Part shown: positions 1 through 5,105 of the stretch, piece after piece | Layout: every line of letters starts with the position of its first letter | Position numbering within the stretch: the first letter of the stretch is position 1 | From: Deltaproteobacteria bacterium | GTDB taxonomy: Bacteria > Desulfobacterota > Binatia > UBA9968 | DNA: 5,105 nt | Assembly (NCBI GenBank): GCA_005879435.1 | Contig: VBKX01000052.1 | Coordinates: forward strand, 1-5,105 | Reading direction: 5' to 3' | Position numbers and translations under genes: made by a program | The notes under the pieces: model-generated | Databases searched by the model: none | What the model was told of the DNA's origin: nothing | What the model saw: only the letters and a program-made list of their open reading frames with translations

Positions 1-1005
1 CAGTTGAATCGCAAGTTCATCGACAAACACACCGCGCTCTTCGCCGAGTTGAGAACCGCTCTCGATCAACAAACCTGGGAAATGCTCGAACAACGCTCCG
101 GTCTGTCGCGCGCCGACATGCAAAGATTCGCAGCCCTATACGGCCAAGCGCGCACGGCCGTAATCGTTTATAGCATCGGCCTGACGCAGTACGAGTTCGG
201 CGTTGACAACGTCAAAGCTGTTGTGAATCTCGCCTTGGCGCGCGGCATGTTGGGCCGCGAAAAGTGCGGCATCATGCCGATCCGCGGCAACAGCGGCGTG
301 CAGGGCGGCGCCGAGTGCGGCGTCGAGCCGGATAAATTTCCCGGCGGATTTGCCGTCAACGACGATACCGCGCGCCGCTTTTCCAATCTGTGGCATCACC
401 CGGTGCCGTCCAACCCGGGACTCAAGGGACCGCATATGATCGAGGCGGCGCACAATGGCGAGATCAAATTTCTTTATTCGATCGGCGGCAATCTGCTGGA
501 GATTATGCCCGATCCGAAGTACGTGGCCGAAGCGTTGGGCCAGGTCCCGGTCCGCGTGCATCAAGACATCGTGCTCAATACTTCGATGCTGACGGACGCC
601 GAAGACGCCGTCGTCATCCTTCCCGGGCAAACGCGTTACGAACAACGCACCGGCGGCACCTCGACAAGCACGGAAAGAAGGATTCGATTCACACCGGAGA
701 TTTCGGGCCACAAGATCGGCGAGACCCTGCCCGAGTGGGAAATTCCGACTCTTATCGGCCGCAAGTCGATGCCCAATGGCGATAAGCTTTTTCCGTTCGA
801 CAACACTCAAGCGATCCGCGAAGAGATGAGCCGCATCATGCCGATCTACCAGGGGATCGAGAAATTGACTAAGGAAGGCGACCAGCTCCAATGGGGCGGC
901 CCACAGCTCTATAGCGACGGGTTCACAACCATGCCGGCTAATCGCGCCATTTTCACACCAGTCGAACCGCCGAAGTGTGGGTCGAGACAACCTAACGGTG
1001 AATAA
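1..1005 (+). CDS. FdhF/YdeP-type molybdopterin oxidoreductase, C-terminal part of the catalytic region (5' end outside window)
   Basis: The reading frame is open from base 1, so the start lies upstream; the TTG at 4 is only the first start-like codon. It encodes the later part of a molybdopterin-dependent oxidoreductase (bis-MGD, DMSO reductase superfamily) resembling the FdhF/YdeP branch. Recognisable blocks are RGMLGREKCGIMPIRGNSG at about 241-297, GGNLLEIMPDP at about 484-519, VHQDIVLNTSML at about 556-594, the TRYEQRTGG-TSTSTERRI segment at about 631-687 and GDQLQWGGP near 880-903. The substrate cannot be told; the family includes formate dehydrogenase-like proteins, many of unknown function. 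From memory, relatives continue for roughly 120-130 residues as a molybdopterin-dinucleotide-binding domain containing a STRRGKQFN-like motif. Here the frame stops soon after GFTTMPANRAIFTPVEPP, so that domain is missing. A 33-base gap separates it from the M24 gene. Family assignment is firm; functionality is doubtful. Confidence 0.85.
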   Translation, partial: QLNRKFIDKHTALFAELRTALDQQTWEMLEQRSGLSRADMQRFAALYGQARTAVIVYSIGLTQYEFGVDNVKAVVNLALARGMLGREKCGIMPIRGNSGVQGGAECGVEPDKFPGGFAVNDDTARRFSNLWHHPVPSNPGLKGPHMIEAAHNGEIKFLYSIGGNLLEIMPDPKYVAEALGQVPVRVHQDIVLNTSMLTDAEDAVVILPGQTRYEQRTGGTSTSTERRIRFTPEISGHKIGETLPEWEIPTLIGRKSMPNGDKLFPFDNTQAIREEMSRIMPIYQGIEKLTKEGDQLQWGGPQLYSDGFTTMPANRAIFTPVEPPKCGSRQPNGE

Positions 1006-1038
1006 GCAATTCCAAAGCGACAGGTAAATTCTGAACCC

Positions 1039-2199
1039 GTGAACACGATGAGCGCTGAAGAAATGTTTCCGCGTTTTTCCAACAACGAATACACGCGCCG
1101 GTATACCGCGATCCGTGAAGCGATGGATAAGGCAGGTCTCGATGCGATCCTCATCTCCGGCGCGCGCGGCTCGTCGGACGTTCATTATCTGTCGAACTAC
1201 CTCGCACAATCGCCTTGCTGGCTACTGTTCCCACGGTGCGGAGACCCTACCGTCTTCATTCATTTCTTTAATCACCAGCCATGCGCCAAAGCCCAGTCGA
1301 TCCTTGAAGACGTGCGCTGGTACGGGCCGACGCCGATGCCGACGATCGTCGACGAAATTCGCAAACGCGGACTGAGCAAAAGCAAAACCGGGCTGGTGAG
1401 CATGCGCGCCATGTCCTACGGCCACGTAACTGAACTGCAGCGCCAATTTCCCGATGCCCAGTTGATCGAGTTCGGACCGCAATTCGGCCGTATCCGGCGC
1501 GTGCGGAGCGAAGAAGAGCTCGTCTATCTTCGCAAGAGCGGCTATCTCACCGATCTCGCGTGCGAGGCGTTGGAAAATAATCTGCGCCCCGGCTTGACTG
1601 AACAAGACATCTTGGCGATCGTCTATGGCGCGTATATTAAGAACGGCGGCGATCCGGGCATTCATTTCATCGCCACAACGAACATGGACAATCCCGACCG
1701 CTTCGTGCCCTGGCAGAAGCAAACTTCACGCGTGCTCGAAAAAGGCAGCGTCGTCATCACCGAGTTGACGGTCAGCTACTGGGGCTACTCGACGCAGATC
1801 CATCGCCCCTTCGCCATCGGTAAAGAACCGTCGCCGACTTACCGCAAATTGTTCGACGCCGCCTATGCCTGTTATGAAAACATCCGTAAAGTCTGCAAAC
1901 CCGGCACGACGAGCGAAGAGATCGTCGCAGCGTCTTCGATCATCGAGGAAAGCGGCTTTACTTCCTACGATAGCGTCTTTCACGGCGAAGCCGGCAAATC
2001 ACCGGAGATCGGCACAAAGTCCGCGGCGCATTCGCTTGAACCGTGGACGTTGCAAGAAAACATGGTCCACGTCATCCAGCCGAATCCGATCACCAAAGAT
2101 TTCAAAGCCGGACTCCAACTCGGCGCCGCCGTCGTCGTTAAACCGAGCGGCGGCGAGCCGCTGCATAACTATCCGTTCAAGTTCCCGGTATGCGGGTGA
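1039..2199 (+). CDS. M24 family (Xaa-Pro peptidase/creatinase-fold) protein lacking most metal ligands
   Basis: A full-length 386-residue protein with the two-domain architecture of aminopeptidase P/creatinase relatives: an N-terminal creatinase-like domain (residues about 20-155, with LDAILISGARGSSDVHYLSNY) and a C-terminal pita-bread domain (about 160-375). Classical M24 metallopeptidases bind two metals through Asp, Asp, His, Glu, Glu. Aligning by eye, the first Asp is Glu242 (VITELTVSYWGY), the second is Gln253 (STQIHRPF), His315 is kept (VFHGEAG), the first Glu is Gln347 (HVIQPNP) and the last is Gly362 (LQLGAAVVV). Dinuclear peptidase activity is therefore unlikely; a metal-free hydrolase, as in creatinase, or a non-catalytic role is possible. 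The GTG start at 1039 gives the longest frame; ATG at 1048 is an equally reasonable start, and neither has a strong Shine-Dalgarno (CAGG at 1021-1024 is rather distant). No lesion in the frame. The TIR gene follows after 7 bases. Confidence 0.9.
   Translation: MNTMSAEEMFPRFSNNEYTRRYTAIREAMDKAGLDAILISGARGSSDVHYLSNYLAQSPCWLLFPRCGDPTVFIHFFNHQPCAKAQSILEDVRWYGPTPMPTIVDEIRKRGLSKSKTGLVSMRAMSYGHVTELQRQFPDAQLIEFGPQFGRIRRVRSEEELVYLRKSGYLTDLACEALENNLRPGLTEQDILAIVYGAYIKNGGDPGIHFIATTNMDNPDRFVPWQKQTSRVLEKGSVVITELTVSYWGYSTQIHRPFAIGKEPSPTYRKLFDAAYACYENIRKVCKPGTTSEEIVAASSIIEESGFTSYDSVFHGEAGKSPEIGTKSAAHSLEPWTLQENMVHVIQPNPITKDFKAGLQLGAAVVVKPSGGEPLHNYPFKFPVCG
2195..2199 (+). promoter_or_regulatory. Possible ribosome binding site of the TIR gene
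   Basis: GGTGA, overlapping the stop codon of the M24 gene, lies 7 bases before the ATG at 2207. This spacing favours 2207 as the true start over any start in the long upstream extension of the same frame, and suggests translation coupled to the M24 gene. Confidence 0.4.
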
Positions 2200-2206
2200 C
2201 CCTGAT

Positions 2207-3068
2207 ATGAATTTCCTTTCCCCGCGCCAAAAGACCGGGATTTTTGTCAGCTACCGCCGCGCCGATAGCGCGGGGCACGCTGGGCGTCTGGTCGATCAAC
2301 TCAAATCTCGATTCAGTGATCAGGTATTTTTCGACGTGGACTCCATCAAGCCGGGAGCCGATTTTCATGAAGTCATCGAAGATACTTTTTCAAAGTGCGG
2401 CGCTGCCGTCGTATTGATCGGGAAAAGGTGGCTTGAGCGTGATCAGGCGATGCCGCCGTTCGGTGACTCGAAAGATGTCATCACTCAAGAAATCCGTATC
2501 GCGATGGAGTCCAAACTGCCGATCGTCCCCGTCCTGATCGATGGCGCGTCGATGCCGACGGAATCGATGTTGCCCGCGCCATCGGCGAGTCTTTCAAGAC
2601 TCAACGCCATCGATATGCGTCATACGTCATTTGAGCGTGACCTGCCGGCGGCGAGTGAGCATCTCGGAGCGTTCCTTGGCGCCGCCAAGGCGACACAGCT
2701 CATTTGCCCGCATCTCCGGAGGTATAGTCGGCTTTTCAGTTGTCGGCGCGCTATGGGCATTGGTGGAGCTGGCAGCCGCGGGTATCGTGGTCAGCCAGCA
2801 AGGATTGCGAGGTCTTTTTACTCCATCTCTATCAGACCCGGAAATGTTACGACTCCAAGCCGTATGGACGGCCGCATTCGGGGCATTCCTTTTCGGTTTC
2901 CTCGGCCGTCGGTCGATCCGTTGGTGGCGCCATGCGACCGTTGTGATGGGAGTCGCGTTGGCAGAAATCATTCTTGCGGTGTTGCTCGCCTTCGCCTATG
3001 TGGCCCAAGTCCCCGAAGCAAGGATCATGGATCTTTTTGACAACAAAAAAATCACCGCCGCACCATGA
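2207..3068 (+). CDS. TIR-domain protein with three C-terminal membrane segments, frameshifted
   Basis: Starting at ATG 2207, the first about 160 residues form a bacterial TIR (TIR_2-like) domain: GIFVSYRRADSAGHAGRLVD at residues 11-30, FFDVDSIKPGADF at 41-53 (BB-loop region), AAVVLIGKRWL at 66-76, and VITQEIRIAMESKLPIVPVLI at about 91-111. Glu95 sits where the NADase glutamate of active TIR domains would be. After about base 2690 this frame becomes an arginine-rich, non-protein-like sequence running to a stop at 3038-3040. The frame starting one base later instead encodes three hydrophobic segments, at about 2715-2790 (ISGGIVGFSVVGALWALVEL), 2853-2905 (AVWTAAFGAFLFGFLG) and 2931-3008 (VVMGVALAEIILAVLLAFAY), ending at TGA 3066-3068. 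That stop overlaps the next gene's ATG, which supports it as the genuine end. The ancestral product was probably a TIR-membrane protein of about 286 residues, disrupted by one extra base or a loss of 3n+2 bases. Unshifted translation gives 277 residues with no membrane segments. Families like this are NAD-consuming or signalling effectors; the role here is unknown. Confidence 0.8.
2674..2690. repeat. Perfect short inverted repeat at the TIR frameshift
   Basis: CCTTGGC, a three-base GCC spacer and GCCAAGG form a perfect 7-bp hairpin (8 bp with a single-base centre). It lies inside the coding sequence exactly where the TIR frame stops making sense and the membrane frame takes over. There is no T-tract, so it is not a terminator. 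Such short palindromes are known sites of polymerase slippage and of sequencing error; a regulatory role is not supported. Confidence 0.6.
3065..3068 (+). other. ATGA stop/start overlap between the TIR-membrane and dehalogenase genes
   Basis: The TGA at 3066-3068 that ends the membrane-segment frame overlaps the ATG at 3065 in the classic four-base arrangement of translationally coupled genes. A second in-frame ATG at 3071 gives the family-typical beginning MSDDLKVLAFD and may be the actual start. The overlap argues that the membrane frame, not the frame ending at 3040, is the real end of the TIR gene. Confidence 0.6.
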
Positions 3069-3505
3069 TCATGTCCGACGACCTAAAAGTTCTCGCCTTC
3101 GACGTCTTCGGCACCGTCGTAGACTGGCGCTCCAGTGTGATCGCCGAAGGCGAACAGCTCGGCAAAGCCAAGGGATTGCAAATCGACTGGGCGGCATTCG
3201 CCGACGCATGGCGCTCCATCTACCGTCCCTACATGGATCGCGTCGGCACCGGTAAACTGCCATGGACGAAGCTCGATGATTTACATCGGCAAATGCTGGA
3301 AGAAACACTCTCGCGATTCGGCATTCACAGTCTTAGCGAAGACGAAAAGCAACATTTTAATCGTGTCTGGCATCGTCTCAATGCTTGGCCGGATTCGGCG
3401 CCGGGTTTGCAGCGATTGAAGACACGATTCGTCATCACGACGCTGTCGAATGGCAACATCTCGTTGCTAACGAACATGGCGAAGCACGCGGGTTTGCCAT
3501 TATAA
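3065..3505 (+). CDS. Type II haloacid dehalogenase (HAD superfamily), N-terminal part of a broken gene
   Basis: Encodes the first about 145 residues of a type II (S)-2-haloacid dehalogenase-like protein, a family whose characterised members replace the halogen of 2-haloacids by hydroxyl through an aspartyl-ester intermediate. Visible elements are the nucleophile motif FDVFGTVVDWR with Asp13 and Thr17, a conserved Arg50 in WRSIYRP, the family-typical LPWTKLDDLHR at residues 65-74, and motif II TLSNGN with Ser128 and Asn129. Translation stops at TAA 3503-3505 just after KHAGLP. The remainder of the protein continues one frame away, starting at HYKPDPEVY (3498 onward). In relatives about 11 residues, of the type WDxILxAExxR, lie between GLP and HYKPD; they are absent here, so this is an internal deletion of 3n+2 bases (35 if 11 residues are lost). 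The fragment alone lacks the catalytic Lys and C-terminal Asp and should be inactive. Start could be 3065 or 3071. Confidence 0.85.
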   Translation: MIMSDDLKVLAFDVFGTVVDWRSSVIAEGEQLGKAKGLQIDWAAFADAWRSIYRPYMDRVGTGKLPWTKLDDLHRQMLEETLSRFGIHSLSEDEKQHFNRVWHRLNAWPDSAPGLQRLKTRFVITTLSNGNISLLTNMAKHAGLPL

Positions 3506-3746
3506 ACCGGACCCGGAAGTGTATCTGCTCGTGCCGCGCCTCTTCGATCTAAAGCCCGAGCAAGTGATGATGGTCGCGGCACACGAGCATGATCTTCAAG
3601 CCGCGCAAAAACATGGACTGAGAACCGCGTTTGTCCATCGCCCTTTCGAGCGCGGACCGGGAAAAACTGTGACGTCGCCGCTATCGGACCGCTTCGATAT
3701 CTTCTCCAAAGACTTCCTCGACCTCGCGGATCAGCTGGAGTGTTAG
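3498..3746 (+). pseudogene. Type II haloacid dehalogenase, C-terminal part, out of frame with its N-terminus
   Basis: Reading from about 3498 to TAG 3744-3746, this frame supplies the rest of the dehalogenase: HYKPDPEVYLLVPRLF with the motif III lysine at 3504-3506, then LKPEQVMMVAAHEHDLQAA with the acidic motif IV Asp, then HGLRTAFVHRPFERGP and a final DIFSKDFLDLADQLE helix. All are family-typical, so this is gene remnant rather than an independent gene. A GTG at 3519 could start translation but would omit the lysine, and no ribosome binding site precedes it. The motifs are undamaged, so the lesion is either recent or a sequence error. The CPBP gene begins 13 bases after the stop. Confidence 0.8.
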
Positions 3747-3759
3747 CCGTCAAGATTGC

Positions 3760-4317
3760 ATGCTCTTCTACGTCAAGAAATCTCTTTGGCTTGACCTAGC
3801 TGTCACAATACTACTCGGGAGCCTGGGGTATCTGGGCATGCAGCACTTCTCGGTTCCTTTCAGATTTTCGCTGAGCGCGAGGAGTTGCGTCCAAGGATTC
3901 GTGAGCTTTTTGCTGATTATGAGTTGGACTTTCCTCGTGCAAAAAAGCTGCGCGATTGCCAAGGGCCATGAATACGCCGAAAATCTCACCGACGCATTGG
4001 CCAAAGAGTATCTAGGCACGTCGTTTTTTCACGCCGTCTTCGGCGGTTTGACGGCCGCCTTGGGCGAAGAACTATTTTTTCGAGGTTTCATCCAGGCTCA
4101 ATGGGGCCTTATCGCGGGAAGTGTTGCCTTCGGCCTCGCTCACCTTGGCAAGAATGACATTCGCGTCGTCAGCTACTGGTCCTACATTCACGGGCTATTC
4201 TTTGGCCTCGCCTATCGTTTCACCGACAATCTCGCTGTCCCTGTAATCGCCCACGGTCTCTTCGATCTCGGCGGCGTCATTTACTTCCAACAACGCCTGC
4301 ACAATAAGCCGTCGTGA
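3760..4317 (+). CDS. CPBP family intramembrane metalloprotease (Abi/CAAX-protease-like)
   Basis: A complete 185-residue, strongly hydrophobic membrane protein with the three motifs of the CPBP (type II CAAX prenyl endopeptidase/Abi) family: Glu103-Glu104-x3-Arg108 in LGEELFFRGF (4066-4083), Phe124-x3-His128 in VAFGLAHLG, and His165-x3-Asp169 in VIAHGLFDLGG. These are the expected metal-binding and catalytic residues, so it looks active. Membrane segments are apparent at residues about 11-28, 44-62, 88-101, 115-128, 138-152 and 157-175. The family includes eukaryotic Rce1 prenyl-protein proteases and bacterial proteins tied to bacteriocin self-immunity, regulation or unknown roles; the substrate here cannot be inferred. 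Only a weak ribosome binding site is seen (CAAGA before ATG 3760), which fits translation within an operon. Its TGA overlaps the next gene's GTG. No lesion. Confidence 0.92.
   Translation: MLFYVKKSLWLDLAVTILLGSLGYLGMQHFSVPFRFSLSARSCVQGFVSFLLIMSWTFLVQKSCAIAKGHEYAENLTDALAKEYLGTSFFHAVFGGLTAALGEELFFRGFIQAQWGLIAGSVAFGLAHLGKNDIRVVSYWSYIHGLFFGLAYRFTDNLAVPVIAHGLFDLGGVIYFQQRLHNKPS
4314..4317 (+). other. GTGA stop/start overlap between the CPBP and SDR genes
   Basis: GTG at 4314-4316 begins the SDR frame and overlaps the TGA (4315-4317) that ends the CPBP gene. The following residues, NILIVGAAGNLGSH, are the usual first beta strand and nucleotide-binding loop, so GTG is the natural start and the two genes are probably translationally coupled. 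Confidence 0.7.
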
Positions 4318-5105
4318 ACATATTAATCGTCGGCGCTGCCGGCAACTTGGGATCGCACATCGCCCGCCACTTGCTGAAGGGGCCGCATCGGCTAACCTTG
4401 CTCGTCCACAAAACTCCACTACCGCAGGCTCTCGCCAACCATCCGAATGTCACGGTTGCGTCGGGAGACCTTGACGATCCGGCTTCACTCCACGCGGCAA
4501 CCGCGGGAGTGAATTGCGTCGTCTACGTGGCGGGCGTGCTCTTTGAACCGAGGCCCGAAAGATTTCTGCACCGGACAAATACAATCTATGTTCAAAACAT
4601 CGTAGACGCTGCGCTGCAAGCGGGCGTGGAGCGATTCATCCTCATCAGCTTCCCGCATATCGAGGAAAACACCACACCCGATTCGCCGGCGACGGGCCGT
4701 CAGGACGTCCAGCCGAGATCGATCCACGCCCGCACGCGCCTCGAAGCGGAGAAGTATCTGTTCAGCGCGTATCAAAATAAATCAATCAATCCCGTAGTAT
4801 TGCGCGCAGGCGTGATCTATGGACGCGACGTCAAACTGATCGAAGCAGCCCGCAAACTCTTGCGCTACCGGCTCTTCGCTATCTGGCCAACCCCCACGTG
4901 GGTCCACCTGCTGGCGTTACCTGACTTTTTAAGAAGCGTGGAGATAGCGATCGAACGCGCCAATCTGTCCGGCATTTATAATATCTGCGACGATTGTCCG
5001 GTCATGCTTCAGGAGTTTATCGACGAGCTGGCCGAGCATTGGGGTTATCGAAAGCCTTGGCGGCTGCCCGATGGTTGTTTCTACTTGTCCGCGAGCGTCT
5101 GCGAA
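4314..5105 (+). CDS. NAD(P)-dependent epimerase/dehydratase-like atypical SDR protein (3' end outside window)
   Basis: The frame is open for 264 codons from GTG 4314 to the right edge with no stop, so the gene is truncated by the window. The N-terminus is a Rossmann fold with G7-AA-G10-NL-G13 (VGAAGNLGSHIARHLL), a GDLDDPASL segment at 51-59 whose Asp52 would contact the cofactor adenine, VVYVAGVLF at 69-77, and AGVERFILISFPH at 103-115. LRAGVIYGRD at 163-172 matches the extended-SDR LRPxxVYG block, and SGIYNICDD at 219-227 matches the substrate-side strand. The usual Tyr-x-x-x-Lys is replaced by His138-x-x-x-Arg142 in SIHARTRLEAEKYL, so classical dehydrogenase chemistry is doubtful. Atypical SDRs of this kind may bind NAD(P) as sensors, chaperones or non-standard reductases. 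Coupled to the CPBP gene by the GTGA overlap. Confidence 0.88.
   Translation, partial: MNILIVGAAGNLGSHIARHLLKGPHRLTLLVHKTPLPQALANHPNVTVASGDLDDPASLHAATAGVNCVVYVAGVLFEPRPERFLHRTNTIYVQNIVDAALQAGVERFILISFPHIEENTTPDSPATGRQDVQPRSIHARTRLEAEKYLFSAYQNKSINPVVLRAGVIYGRDVKLIEAARKLLRYRLFAIWPTPTWVHLLALPDFLRSVEIAIERANLSGIYNICDDCPVMLQEFIDELAEHWGYRKPWRLPDGCFYLSASVCE

Noticed and set aside
390..785. Plus-strand open frame overlapping the oxidoreductase gene
   Set aside because: Low-complexity Arg/Gly-rich translation in a shifted frame of a gene with clear family motifs; no ribosome binding site or homology signal.
136..1209. Long minus-strand open frame of 357 codons opposite the oxidoreductase gene
   Set aside because: The translation is rich in Arg, Ala and His with no recognisable motifs, and the plus strand has clear conserved oxidoreductase and M24 motifs over the same bases. 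It is an antisense shadow of GC-rich coding sequence.
1222..1722. Minus-strand open frame opposite the M24 gene
   Set aside because: Shadow frame: no motifs, and the opposite strand encodes conserved M24 blocks throughout.
1865..2206. Upstream extension of the TIR frame into the M24 gene
   Set aside because: The sequence before 2207 translates to basic, non-protein-like residues while the M24 frame is well conserved over it; ATG 2207 has a GGTGA at proper spacing and directly precedes the TIR fold.
2674..2690. Inverted repeat as an intrinsic transcription terminator
   Set aside because: No T-run follows, and it lies inside a gene with coding sequence continuing downstream on the same strand.
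2541..2700. ATG at 2541 as the start of a separate membrane-protein gene in the shifted frame
   Set aside because: The first about 50 codons are the out-of-frame shadow of the TIR domain. Protein-like sequence in this frame begins only near 2700, with no good start codon there ahead of the first membrane segment, so a frameshifted fusion explains it better.
2680..2712. Programmed ribosomal frameshifting in the TIR gene
   Set aside because: No slippery heptamer, no stop codon in the zero frame at the shift, and neighbouring genes carry comparable indels; random lesion or sequence error is more likely.
4485..4775. Minus-strand open frame opposite the SDR gene
   Set aside because: The plus-strand SDR frame is continuous and motif-bearing across this region; the antisense translation shows nothing recognisable.

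Overview
The window is a densely packed, all plus-strand stretch of six protein-coding loci from a moderately GC-rich bacterium. The protein families recall uncultivated soil or sediment bacteria (Desulfobacterota/Binatota, Rokubacteria or Tectomicrobia-like genomes), but that placement is an impression from family style; no marker gene is present to fix it. No RNA gene, CRISPR array, insertion sequence or convincing terminator is visible, and no gap between genes exceeds about 45 bases.

Layout: (1) 1-1005, the 3' part of an FdhF/YdeP-type molybdopterin oxidoreductase, open at the left edge and apparently lacking its C-terminal dinucleotide-binding domain; (2) 1039-2199, an M24 (aminopeptidase P/creatinase fold) protein in which four of the five usual metal ligands are replaced; (3) 2207-3068, a TIR-domain protein followed by three membrane segments, with the TIR and membrane parts in different frames; (4) 3065-3746, a type II haloacid dehalogenase split by an internal deletion that removes about 11 residues and shifts the frame; (5) 3760-4317, an intact CPBP (Abi/CAAX-protease-like) membrane protease; (6) 4314 to the right edge, an NAD(P)-binding extended/atypical SDR protein, incomplete and lacking the usual Tyr-x-x-x-Lys.

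The genes look like one transcription unit: gaps are 33, 7, -4, 13 and -4 bases, with ATGA and GTGA stop/start overlaps at 3065 and 4314. No single pathway joins them. The first two and the dehalogenase look catabolic, while the TIR-membrane protein and the CPBP protease are both membrane-associated and of families often linked to defence or stress. The main points of interest are three separate lesions (genes 1, 3 and 4) within 3.5 kb, meaning local decay or an error-prone assembly; a perfect short inverted repeat at the TIR frameshift; and two proteins (M24 and SDR) that keep their fold but have lost canonical catalytic residues.
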